Part shown: one piece after another, positions 40,284 through 48,997 of the stretch
Numbering within the stretch: the first letter of the stretch is position 1
How the letters are laid out: each line of letters starts with the position of its first letter
Assembly: GCA_050299175.1 (NCBI GenBank)
Contig: JBNKVM010000049.1
Span: forward strand, 1-64,000
Length of the DNA stretch: 64,000 bases
From: JAPHTQ01 sp050299175
Lineage (GTDB): Bacteria; Pseudomonadota; Gammaproteobacteria; Thiohalomonadales; Thiohalomonadaceae
Reading direction: 5' to 3'
The notes under the pieces: generated by a model
Told to the model about the DNA's origin: nothing
The model's database searches: none
The model's input: the letters and a program-made list of their open reading frames with translations, nothing else
Made by a program: the position numbers and the translations under genes

Positions 40284-41132
40284 ATGCAGATCCAGCGCAC
40301 CATCAATGGCGTACGCGAGCAGGTACGCGCCTGGCAGCTTGCCGGGGAGCGGGTCGCCTTCGTTCCGACCATGGGCAACCTGCATGCTGGGCACCTGAGC
40401 CTGGTGGCCCGTGCCCGGGAGCTGGCCGATCGGGTAGTGGTGAGTATCTTCGTTAACCCACTGCAGTTCAGTGTCGGGGAAGACCTTTCCGCCTATCCCC
40501 GTACCCCGGAAGAGGATGCGGCGCATCTGGTTGAGGCGGGTGTGGATATGCTCTTTCTACCCGAAGAGGCGGAGATCTATCCCCGTGGTCGTGAAGTAGT
40601 CACCTTTGTCGAGGTGCCTGGGATATCCGATCTGCTTTGCGGTGCCAGTCGTCCCGGCCACTTCCGCGGGGTAGCTACCGTGGTCTGCAAGTTGTTCAAT
40701 ATCGTCCAGCCCGATGTCGCCTGTTTCGGCGAGAAGGACTTCCAGCAACTGGCGGTGCTGCGGCGCATGGTGACCGAACTGGATATTCCTGTGGAGATGA
40801 TCGGTGTGCCGACCATGCGCGAGGCCGACGGTCTGGCAATGAGCTCACGCAACGGCTACCTGACCGAGGCGGAACGGGCGATTGCCCCGGCGCTCTACCG
40901 TACCCTGCAGCAGATGGCGCAACGACTGCGCGATGGCGAGAGCGACCACTCACTGCTGCAGCGCGAAGGCGCGGCGGCGCTGGAAAAAGCCGGTTTTCGC
41001 CCCGATTATCTGGAGATACGCCGTGCCGATGACCTGTTACCAGCACAGGACGGCGAAACGTCGCTGGTGATTCTGGCTGCGGCGTGGTTGGGACGCGCCA
41101 GATTGATTGATAACTTGTTGATCAATTTATGA
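40284..41132 (+). CDS. panC: Pantothenate synthetase
   Basis: PanC joins pantoate to beta-alanine with ATP. The 282-residue protein has the HIGH-like TMGNLHAGHLSLV near residue 29, FVNPLQFSVGEDLSAYPR near 56, KLFNIVQPDVACFGEKDFQQL near 140 and the KMSKS-like MSSRNGYL near 184. Together with panB and panD it gives the dedicated pantothenate steps in one place. Confidence 0.96.
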   Translation: MQIQRTINGVREQVRAWQLAGERVAFVPTMGNLHAGHLSLVARARELADRVVVSIFVNPLQFSVGEDLSAYPRTPEEDAAHLVEAGVDMLFLPEEAEIYPRGREVVTFVEVPGISDLLCGASRPGHFRGVATVVCKLFNIVQPDVACFGEKDFQQLAVLRRMVTELDIPVEMIGVPTMREADGLAMSSRNGYLTEAERAIAPALYRTLQQMAQRLRDGESDHSLLQREGAAALEKAGFRPDYLEIRRADDLLPAQDGETSLVILAAAWLGRARLIDNLLINL

Positions 41133-41214
41133 TAAGCTTCGCGCCTGCATTGAATCCTGCGGGACGATGCACGCATAATTACCTGATGTAACAACACTGA
41201 GGATGCTGACAGAC

Positions 41215-41595
41215 ATGTTTTGCACCATGCTGAAAGCCAAACTGCACCGCGCTCGGGTCACCCACTCCGAACTGGAGTATGAGGGTTCCTGCGCCATTGA
41301 CGGCAAGCTGCTGGAGCTCTCAGGGATTCGGGAATACGAGCAGATCGAAATCTATAACGTCACCAATGGTGAGCGTTTCACTACCTATGCAATCCGTGCC
41401 GAAGACGGCTCTGGGGTGATTTCGGTGAACGGCGCCGCGGCCCATAAGGCCAATCCCGGCGACGTGATTATCATCTGCGCCTACGTATCTCTGGATCAGC
41501 AGGAACTGGCGCGTTTTAAGCCGACCCTGGTCTATCTGGGTGAGAACAATGAGGTGATTCGTACCGGCAATACTATTCCGGTGCAGGCAGCCTGA
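41215..41595 (+). CDS. panD: Aspartate 1-decarboxylase
   Basis: PanD decarboxylates aspartate to beta-alanine and matures by self-cleavage to a pyruvoyl enzyme. With the ATG at 41215 the product has 126 residues and the cleavage pair Gly24-Ser25 (YEGSC) falls at the classic position, which decides this start over ATG 41203. GAGG lies about 12 nt upstream. A terminator follows at 41619. Confidence 0.96.
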   Translation: MFCTMLKAKLHRARVTHSELEYEGSCAIDGKLLELSGIREYEQIEIYNVTNGERFTTYAIRAEDGSGVISVNGAAAHKANPGDVIIICAYVSLDQQELARFKPTLVYLGENNEVIRTGNTIPVQAA

Positions 41596-41618
41596 TTAGG
41601 TAACCCACTGAATTACCA

Positions 41619-41651
41619 CAAAAAAACCGGCCACTGGCCGGTTTTTGTTTT
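41619..41651. terminator. Bidirectional terminator between panD and the small SAP-like gene
   Basis: A CCGGCCA/TGGCCGG stem has six or more A residues on the left and TTTTTGTTTTT on the right. It ends panD from the left and the convergent minus-strand gene from the right, whose stop codon adjoins it. Confidence 0.88.
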
Positions 41652-41855
41652 TCAGGATTTCGCTTTGGTGCTGCTGCCTAGACAATCTTCACGCCAGCTG
41701 CACTGTTGTTGGTCACAGTAACCGTCGACGGCACTACCAAAACAGTCGAAATTACCTTCGGTACGCTGGATAGTGCGGATCATGTCTGCCTTGGTCATAC
41801 GCCCGGCCTTGATACCGCGCTCTTTGGCGATGCTGCGAATAGTCTGGATATGCAT
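41652..41855 (-). CDS. Small SAP-like, cysteine-containing protein
   Basis: This 67-residue protein starts with a SAP/Rho-N-like helical motif (IRSIAKERGIKAGRMTKADMIRTIQ, in outline residues 6-30). It continues with RTEGNFDCFGSAVDGYCDQ and QCSWREDCL, which carry four cysteines. Short proteins with this exact layout occur in diverse sulfur- and metal-cycling proteobacteria. The SAP part suggests nucleic-acid binding and the cysteines suggest a metal site, but neither is tested. It stands alone between panD and ppc. Confidence 0.75.
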   Translation of the reverse strand: MHIQTIRSIAKERGIKAGRMTKADMIRTIQRTEGNFDCFGSAVDGYCDQQQCSWREDCLGSSTKAKS

Positions 41856-41951
41856 GGTTTCCCTCGTCTACGGTTATTACCCGACCCACTGGACGAATAA
41901 AAATATAGTCCGCTCCTTGGGCTTTTCCAGAGACGATTCGTTACCTTTTTC

Positions 41952-44744
41952 TTACCCCGTGTTACGCATCCCCGTGGCGATGGCGTTTATTGATCGCAAT
42001 AGCGGTTCCAACCAGAGTTGCCGGATTTCATCATCCAGCCCTTCATTGCGATAACGCTTGAGCAGGGTGATCTGGACGTGGTTGAGCGGGTCCAGATAGG
42101 GATTGCGGCGGGTCAGCGACAGGGCCAGTACCGGGGTCTCTTCCAGCAAGCTACTCAGTTGCGCTACCTCTAGTACGTTATCGGTGGTGTCGCGGTGTTC
42201 GTTGCTGATGCGCTTGTAGACCACCTGTGCCTGTTGCTGGTTGTGCGCCAGTTCGGCGTACTCCTCGGCAATACCCATTTCTGCCTTGAACAGGGACATC
42301 TGGGTGTTGCTCAGCAGGGCGCGGAAGAAGGGCCAGGCGCGGTACATCTCCTGCAGCTTCTTCATCCCATCGGGTTTTCCGTCCAGCCATAACTTCAACG
42401 CACTGCCGATGCCGTACCAGGCGGGAATGGTGTGGCGCGACTGCGCCCAGCCGAAGACCCAGGCGATGGCCCGCACCGAGGATTTGGAGCGATCGCCCTT
42501 TTTGCGATGGGAGGGGCGGGAGCCGATATTCATCAGCGCGATCTCGCTGACCGGTGTCGCCTCGTAGAAGTAGTCGAGGAAGCCGGGGGTGTTGTCGGTC
42601 AGCTCGCGGTAGACCTGCTCACCGTTCGTCGCCAGCTGCTGCATGATGCCGAGGTACTCCTCGTTATCCTTGCCCGGCGGGATGATTAGACTACGGCTCG
42701 CCTTGAGCAGACCGGAGACGCCCATGGTCAGTTCGTAGACCGCGGTTTCCAGGTTGCTGTATTTGTTGGACAGCACTTCACCCTGTTCGGTGAATTTGAT
42801 CTGGCCGTGTACGGTGCCTTCTGGCTGGGACAGGATCGCCTCATGGGTCGGGCCGCCGCCACGGCCGATGGTGCCGCCGCGGCCGTGGAACAGACGCAGG
42901 TTGACGCCCCGATGGGCAGCCAGGTCGGCGATCTGTTTCTGTGCCTGATAGAGATTCCAGGAGGAGGCGAGGATGCCACCGTCCTTGCACGAGTCGGAGT
43001 AGCCCAGCATCACCTCCTGGGTGTTGCCGGAGACCTCGAGCAGGGTTTTGTAGATCGGGGTGTCGAGTAGCTGGGTCATTACCGGGGCGATGTGCTCCAG
43101 ATCCTCGATGGTCTCGAACAGCGGGCTAATGCTGATATCGCAATACCACTGGTCGCCGATACGTCCGATCAGTGCCGCCTGACGCGCCAGCAGCATTACC
43201 TCAAGGATATGGCTGGCGGCGTGGGTCATGGAGATGACGTAGTTGCCGAAGGCGTTGACGCTGATCTCCTTACGCATTCGCGCCATCACCTCGAACACCT
43301 CGAGGGTTTCGCGGGTGCGCTCGCCGATGGCGCTGCGATCAATGGGCAGCGGTTCGCTGCGGCCGATCAGGTCGGCCAGCAGAGTCAGGCGTTGCTCTTC
43401 GCTGAGTTCGTTATAGCTGAGCGGCTCTTCCAGCGAGGCGAGGATCTCGGCCACCGCTTCGCTGTGGCGTGTCGACTCCTGGCGCAGGTCGAGTTTCATC
43501 AAGTAGAAGCCGAAGGTCTCCACCTGCCAGATCAAATCCTGCAATGCACCATGGGCGATAGCACTGTCACCGTGGCCGATCAGCGACTGGCGGATCTGCA
43601 GCAGGTCGGTGAGAAACTCCTGTTCGGTACGATAGGCGGCAGGGAACAGGCTGTTGTCCTTGCCCGCCATGTTGGCCTCGACCAGACGCAGGTTCTCCCG
43701 CAGGCGATAGCGCATGAAGTAGAGCTTGCGCCGATAGGGTTCGGTGCGGAAGCGCTCGGCCTTGTCGACGAAGGCGTCCGGGTAGGCGGCCTCATCGCGC
43801 TCCAGTCCAGCACTGAAGGCCTCACTGGGCTGATAGAGTCGCGATGAATGGGTCAGGACGTGGCCCAGATCGGTGACCTTGCGCAGGTATTCGCGCAGCA
43901 CTTCGCGATGCTGCAGGCGTATCGCCATCGCGGTGGTTTCCGGGGTGACGAAGGGATTACCGTCACGGTCGCCGCCAATCCATGAACCGAACTTGATGAA
44001 GGGTGGAGCGGTGATCTCCACATCGTTGCCGTAGATGCGGTGGATCGCCTTTTCCGCGTTGCGATAGACCTGTGGTACGGCCTCGAACAGGCTTTCGCGG
44101 AAGTAGAACAGGCCATTCTTGATCTCATCACGTACCGAGGGACGTACTGCACGAACTTCGTCGGTGCGCCAGAGGATCTGGATTTCGCTGCGTAGCTGAT
44201 CGAGGAGGATTTCCCGCTCCTCACGGCCGAGGCGTGGATCATTGAGGCGCTCTGAGGTGATAAAGATGCGGCGCAGGTTTTCCATCACAGTACGGCGCTT
44301 GGCCTCGGTGGGGTGAGCAGTGAGTACCGGGATGAAGGCCATTTGTTCCAGCACTTCGCCGATGCGTTCCACACCGACACCCTGTTGATGGAACTCGCGT
44401 AGTACCGAGTCGAAGGAGCCGGTCCAGAGCGGGCCGCCACTACGCACCTGCATGCGGCGCTGGCGGTGCTGGAAGGCTTCTTCGGCGATATTGACCAGAC
44501 TGAAATAGAGGCTGAAGGCACGCACCACGTGGTTGAGGGTGTCGGCGTCCAGTTCCTCGATGAAACGGGTCAGGCGGCGGCGCTTGGCCGGATTATCCTT
44601 TTTGCGCAGGCTGATGTAGCCACGGCGCAGGGTCTCTACGGCATCAAGAATATTGCCGCCAGCCTGATCACGAATGACCTCGCCCAGCAGGTTGCCGAAG
44701 AGTTTGACCCGCGCACGAAGCGTCTTGTCGCCGATTACCGCCAT
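41952..44744 (-). CDS. ppc: Phosphoenolpyruvate carboxylase
   Basis: Ppc carboxylates phosphoenolpyruvate with bicarbonate to oxaloacetate and refills the citric-acid cycle. The 930-residue product has the catalytic histidine region VLTAHPTEAKRRTV near residue 140 and FHGRGGTIGRGGGPTHEAIL near 590, with the arginines of the loop. It ends in the usual RNTG. The ATG at 44744 follows AAGGTG. It is alone on its strand next to glgA. Confidence 0.97.
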   Translation of the reverse strand: MAVIGDKTLRARVKLFGNLLGEVIRDQAGGNILDAVETLRRGYISLRKKDNPAKRRRLTRFIEELDADTLNHVVRAFSLYFSLVNIAEEAFQHRQRRMQVRSGGPLWTGSFDSVLREFHQQGVGVERIGEVLEQMAFIPVLTAHPTEAKRRTVMENLRRIFITSERLNDPRLGREEREILLDQLRSEIQILWRTDEVRAVRPSVRDEIKNGLFYFRESLFEAVPQVYRNAEKAIHRIYGNDVEITAPPFIKFGSWIGGDRDGNPFVTPETTAMAIRLQHREVLREYLRKVTDLGHVLTHSSRLYQPSEAFSAGLERDEAAYPDAFVDKAERFRTEPYRRKLYFMRYRLRENLRLVEANMAGKDNSLFPAAYRTEQEFLTDLLQIRQSLIGHGDSAIAHGALQDLIWQVETFGFYLMKLDLRQESTRHSEAVAEILASLEEPLSYNELSEEQRLTLLADLIGRSEPLPIDRSAIGERTRETLEVFEVMARMRKEISVNAFGNYVISMTHAASHILEVMLLARQAALIGRIGDQWYCDISISPLFETIEDLEHIAPVMTQLLDTPIYKTLLEVSGNTQEVMLGYSDSCKDGGILASSWNLYQAQKQIADLAAHRGVNLRLFHGRGGTIGRGGGPTHEAILSQPEGTVHGQIKFTEQGEVLSNKYSNLETAVYELTMGVSGLLKASRSLIIPPGKDNEEYLGIMQQLATNGEQVYRELTDNTPGFLDYFYEATPVSEIALMNIGSRPSHRKKGDRSKSSVRAIAWVFGWAQSRHTIPAWYGIGSALKLWLDGKPDGMKKLQEMYRAWPFFRALLSNTQMSLFKAEMGIAEEYAELAHNQQQAQVVYKRISNEHRDTTDNVLEVAQLSSLLEETPVLALSLTRRNPYLDPLNHVQITLLKRYRNEGLDDEIRQLWLEPLLRSINAIATGMRNTG

Positions 44745-44859
44745 ACGAGAATTACACCTTGGAATTCAGTTAGTTGGATGCCGACTCTGATTATATTTTA
44801 TGTGAGCCGGGTCACACAAAGCGGCGCATTATACCTTGCTTGAGGCTACGCTGCGAACG

Positions 44860-46317
44860 TCAGGCGGGGTGGGCATCCTCTATGGCCTGGCGGTAAACCT
44901 CCAGGTATTGGCGGGCGCTCCTGTCCCAGCTGAAGTCCTGCACCATGGCATTTTTCATCACCTTGTTGTGGCAGGGAGTTTTAGCATAGCAGGCGAGTGC
45001 CTGTTCGCAGGCCCAGAGCAGGCCGTCAGCGGTGGGGTATTCGAAGACAAAACCGGTGGCGCTGCCATTTGCCAGGCTCTGTTTGTCGCAGTGCACCACG
45101 GTATCGGCCAGTCCACCGGTCCGTCTTACGATGGGCAGGGTGCCATAACGCAGGCTGTAGAGCTGGTTGAGGCCGCAGGGTTCGAAGCGGGAGGGCATAA
45201 GAAAGAAGTCGGAACCCGCCTCGATCAGATGGGCCAGCCCTTCGTCGTAGCCGATGTTGGCCGCTACCTGCCGCGGGTATTTCCTGGCCAGTGTCCGTGC
45301 CGCCTGCTCCAGTTCGCTGTTGCCGCTGCCAAGCAGTACGATTTGTACACTGTGCTTGAGTAGTTCAGGCGCCGCCTCCAGTACCAGATCAATACCCTTC
45401 TGCTCGGCAAAACGACTGACCAGACCCAATAGTGGTGCGTCCGGCTTTTGCGGCAGGTGCAGTCGTTTCTGCAGGATATCTTTGTTGGCCTTTTTGCCCG
45501 CAGGTTTGCTGACGCTGTAGTTGGTGGGCAACAGTGAGTCGATGCTCGGGTCCCAGATGGCATAGTCGACGCCGTTAAGGATGCCGCTGAGCCGTCCTCG
45601 ACGGTAGCTGAGCAGGCTGTCCATGCCGTGTCCGCCCAGCGGTGTGCATATCTCGCTGGCATAGGTGGGGCTGACGGTGGTGATACGGTCAGCATAGGCC
45701 AGGCCACCCTTGATCAGCGACAGGTCGCCAAAGTATTCCAGACCGGCATAGTGCCAGAGCCGCGTCGGTAGCTTTGCCTTGTCGAAGGCCTTGGCAGGGA
45801 AACGGCCCTGGTAGGCGAGGTTGTGGATGGAGAAAATGGTCGCAGGCCGATCTTCTTTTCCATCCAGCAGTGCAGCAACCAGACCGGTCTGCCAGTCGTT
45901 GCAGTGAACCACATCGGGCCGCCAGTCGAGGCGTCCCTGGCCCATGGCGATCCCCGCCACCGCCTTGGAAAAGAGGATGAAGCGCTCGGCGTTATCGGGC
46001 CAGTCCTTGCCTTTTGCATCGACGTAGGGGTTACCCTCACGGTCAAAGTGATCGGGTGAATCGAGTAACCAGACAGTGACGCCGCTGTCTGGCATCGTGC
46101 CCTCAAGCAGGCGCAGCGGATTGCCGTCGATACGAAAGCGGGCGGCAACCCGGGTTTTGCCGACCCGTTCAACCGCCTGCGGGTAAGCAGGCAGGATCAG
46201 GCGGATATCCTCGCCCAGTCCATGCAGGGCCGCGGGCAGGCTGCCGCTGACATCGGCCAGGCCACCTGTCTTGATCAGGGGCGCGGCTTCACTGCTGGCG
46301 AAAAGGATACGGGTCAT
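44860..46317 (-). CDS. glgA: Glycogen synthase
   Basis: GlgA elongates alpha-1,4-glucan from ADP-glucose. The 485-residue GT5 protein has the ADP-glucose site KTGGLADVSGSLP near residue 17-29, HNLAYQGRFP near 160 and, near 375, PSRFEPCGLNQLYSLRYGTLP. It is separated from glgB and glgC by gnd-zwf-pgi, but all belong to one glycogen/sugar-phosphate region. The gnd gene diverges upstream. Confidence 0.95.
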   Translation of the reverse strand: MTRILFASSEAAPLIKTGGLADVSGSLPAALHGLGEDIRLILPAYPQAVERVGKTRVAARFRIDGNPLRLLEGTMPDSGVTVWLLDSPDHFDREGNPYVDAKGKDWPDNAERFILFSKAVAGIAMGQGRLDWRPDVVHCNDWQTGLVAALLDGKEDRPATIFSIHNLAYQGRFPAKAFDKAKLPTRLWHYAGLEYFGDLSLIKGGLAYADRITTVSPTYASEICTPLGGHGMDSLLSYRRGRLSGILNGVDYAIWDPSIDSLLPTNYSVSKPAGKKANKDILQKRLHLPQKPDAPLLGLVSRFAEQKGIDLVLEAAPELLKHSVQIVLLGSGNSELEQAARTLARKYPRQVAANIGYDEGLAHLIEAGSDFFLMPSRFEPCGLNQLYSLRYGTLPIVRRTGGLADTVVHCDKQSLANGSATGFVFEYPTADGLLWACEQALACYAKTPCHNKVMKNAMVQDFSWDRSARQYLEVYRQAIEDAHPA

Positions 46318-46522
46318 ATTGCGTGTTTAAGTTGCCGATTCATCATGTTTGAAACAATAGCGCGCGATAGTGACACTAATGCATGTTGGTGACAAACAGC
46401 TAAAGTTGTAACTGTTTCCGTATATGAGGGCTATTTCTTCATAGCTGAGATGCCTATGGTAGAGCAGGTATTCAAGGGTGCATGCTATTACCACTAATTA
46501 ACTAGTTTTAGGGAGGGATTCG

Positions 46523-47434
46523 ATGCGTATCGCCATCATTGGCCTGGGAAAAATGGGCGGCAACATGGCTCGTCGTCTGTTACGCAAGGGGATCGAGGTG
46601 GTCGGTTACAACCGTTCGCCCGCAATCGTTGAAACCCTCAAAAGCGAGGAGGGCATGCTTGCCGCGACCTCGTTGGCCGATGCGGTGAAGCAGCTGCAGG
46701 CGCCACGCATCGTCTGGTTGATGCTGCCTGCAGGCAATACTACCGAATCGACCTTGCATGAGTTGATTCCCATGCTTGATGCCGGCGACATCGTGGTTGA
46801 TGGCGGCAACGCCAATTATCAGGATAGTCAGCGTCGTGGTCGGGAACTGGCGAGTCACAACATCGGTTTTATCGATGCAGGAACCTCGGGCGGGGTGTGG
46901 GGCCTGGAAAATGGCTACTGCATGATGGTCGGTGGTAGCGAAGCGGATGTGGGTAAACTGGAGTCGGTGCTGAAGGCCCTGGCTCCCGCCGAGGACAAAG
47001 GCTGGGCAAGAATGGGTCCCATCGGTTCCGGGCATTTCACCAAGATGGTCCACAATGGTATCGAGTACGGCATGATGCAGGCCTTTGCCGAGGGTTTCGA
47101 TCTGCTGCGCAGCAAAGAGGAATTCGATCTCGATCTGGCGACGGTGTCTGAAATCTGGCGTTACGGTTCGGTAGTACGCAGTTGGCTACTCGATCTGATT
47201 GCTGAATCATTGGCCGAGCAGCCGGACATGGATGCTATTGCACCTGTCGTCCCCGATTCGGGTGAAGGTCGCTGGACGGTGCTGGAGGCGGTGGAGCAGG
47301 GGGTTTCCCTGCCGGTGATTACCCTGGCCTTGCAGGCGCGTTTCGCCAGCCAGGATAGTGAAGGTTATCAGGCGCGCCTACTTTCGGTGATGCGCAACGC
47401 CTTCGGTGGGCACGCTGTGATCAAAAAGAAGTAA
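46523..47434 (+). CDS. gnd: 6-phosphogluconate dehydrogenase, short form
   Basis: It oxidatively decarboxylates 6-phosphogluconate to ribulose 5-phosphate. The 303-residue product belongs to the short, often NAD-preferring type (about 300 residues versus 470 in E. coli Gnd). It has IIGLGKMGGNMARRLL at the start, DGGNANYQDS near 93, GTSGGVWGLENGYCMMVGG near 118 and HNGIEYGMMQAFAEGF near 177. GGGAGGGA precedes the ATG. zwf follows after 16 bp. Confidence 0.92.
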   Translation: MRIAIIGLGKMGGNMARRLLRKGIEVVGYNRSPAIVETLKSEEGMLAATSLADAVKQLQAPRIVWLMLPAGNTTESTLHELIPMLDAGDIVVDGGNANYQDSQRRGRELASHNIGFIDAGTSGGVWGLENGYCMMVGGSEADVGKLESVLKALAPAEDKGWARMGPIGSGHFTKMVHNGIEYGMMQAFAEGFDLLRSKEEFDLDLATVSEIWRYGSVVRSWLLDLIAESLAEQPDMDAIAPVVPDSGEGRWTVLEAVEQGVSLPVITLALQARFASQDSEGYQARLLSVMRNAFGGHAVIKKK

Positions 47435-47450
47435 AAAGGAACGACAACGC

Positions 47451-48932
47451 ATGAGCGATCCCTGCACTTTTGTCATCTTCGGTGTTACTGGCAATCTGTC
47501 GCGCAACAAACTCTTTCCTGCGCTTTATCATTTGGAACAGGCGGGCCATTTACATGAATCGGTACGCATTATCGGCGTTGCCCGTCGCGACTGGGACAAC
47601 GAAAAGTTGCGCCAGGAGGTGGCCAAATTTCTCTCGCCAAAGGTGCGTAATGGTCTGGATCAGGATGTGTTCGATCGCTTTGCCCGACGCCTCGACTATT
47701 TTCGCGGCGATCTGGATAAATCCGAATCCTATACTCGACTGGCCAGTTTTCTGGGGCAGGAGCCATACCATCCCAACCACATTTTCTACCTGGCAATCAG
47801 CCCCGCCGAGTTCGGCGAGGTCGCGGCGCAACTGACAGCAGCCGGGCTCAATCAGGAGGAGCATGGCTGGAGCCGGGTGGTGATCGAGAAACCCTTCGGT
47901 TTCGACCTGGAGAGTGCGCAGATGCTGGAGCAGCAGCTGCACCGCAGTTTCCGTGAAGAACAGCTGTTTCGCATCGATCACTACCTGGGTAAGGGGACGG
48001 TACAGAACGTGTTGGTGTTCCGTTTCGCCAACCTGATGATGGAGCCTTTGTGGAATCGTAACTACATCGATCATGTGCAGATCACCCATGCCGAATCGTT
48101 GGGGATCGAACTGCGTGCCAAGTATTACGATAGCGCGGGTGCATTGCGCGACATGCTACAGAGCCACCTGTTGCAGATGCTGACCATGGTGGCAATGGAA
48201 CCGCCTGCACGGCTTGATGCCGATTCGTTACGCGACGAAAAGGTTAAGGTGCTGAAATCGATTCGTCCTATTCCCCATAGCGCGGTGCATGCCCAGGCTT
48301 TCCGTGCCCAGTACAAGGCGGGTATGCTCGACGGCAAAACGGTGCCTGGCTATCTGGAAGAAGAGTATGTCGCGTCCAATAGCACGACGGAAACCTATGC
48401 CGCGCTCAAGCTCTATATCGATAACTGGCGCTGGCGCAATGTGCCGTTCTATATACGTACAGGCAAGCGGATGAAGCGTAACAGCTCAATGATCTGCATT
48501 CGTTTCAAGCACCCGCCACAGCAACTGTTTCGTGAAACCCAGCTGGAGCAGATTAAGCCCAACTGGCTGGTGCTGGGGATTCAGCCCGACGAGTGTCTGC
48601 GTGCGGAGATGCAGGTGAAGGTGCCCGGGTTGGAGATGCGTACTCAGACGACAGCCCTGGATGCGACAACTACGGGCATTCCCTATCTCAATCTGGATGC
48701 CTATGAGGCGTTGCTGCTCGATGTGATCGAGGGCGATAGTTCGTTGTTCCTGCGTGCCGACGAGGTGTCATGGGCGTGGAAGGTGGTCGATCCGATTCTC
48801 CAGGTCTGGTCGACCGAAAGGGAGTTTATCCACACCTATAGTGCCGGTAGTTGGGGGCCTGAGGCGTCGAACCGATTATTTGATCGTGAAGATCAATACT
48901 GGCGCAATAGTCTCGATATCTTCGACGAGTAA
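47451..48932 (+). CDS. zwf: Glucose-6-phosphate dehydrogenase
   Basis: Zwf starts the oxidative pentose-phosphate route by oxidising glucose 6-phosphate. The 493-residue product has FGVTGNLSRNKLFPALYHL near the start (coenzyme site) and the active-site RIDHYLGKGTVQN near 175-187. The remainder is full length. It lies between gnd and pgi in one operon, so glucose 6-phosphate interconversion and oxidation are encoded together. Confidence 0.96.
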   Translation: MSDPCTFVIFGVTGNLSRNKLFPALYHLEQAGHLHESVRIIGVARRDWDNEKLRQEVAKFLSPKVRNGLDQDVFDRFARRLDYFRGDLDKSESYTRLASFLGQEPYHPNHIFYLAISPAEFGEVAAQLTAAGLNQEEHGWSRVVIEKPFGFDLESAQMLEQQLHRSFREEQLFRIDHYLGKGTVQNVLVFRFANLMMEPLWNRNYIDHVQITHAESLGIELRAKYYDSAGALRDMLQSHLLQMLTMVAMEPPARLDADSLRDEKVKVLKSIRPIPHSAVHAQAFRAQYKAGMLDGKTVPGYLEEEYVASNSTTETYAALKLYIDNWRWRNVPFYIRTGKRMKRNSSMICIRFKHPPQQLFRETQLEQIKPNWLVLGIQPDECLRAEMQVKVPGLEMRTQTTALDATTTGIPYLNLDAYEALLLDVIEGDSSLFLRADEVSWAWKVVDPILQVWSTEREFIHTYSAGSWGPEASNRLFDREDQYWRNSLDIFDE

Positions 48933-48997
48933 ACTGGACGTCAGCGATTCACACGGTATGATGCGCGCTGCGTGATGTGATTAAAGGTGGAGCAGGA

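Noticed and set aside
44836..45363. 175-codon plus-strand frame antisense to the glgA 3' end
   Set aside because: Shadow of glgA, whose C-terminal motifs lie on the minus strand here.
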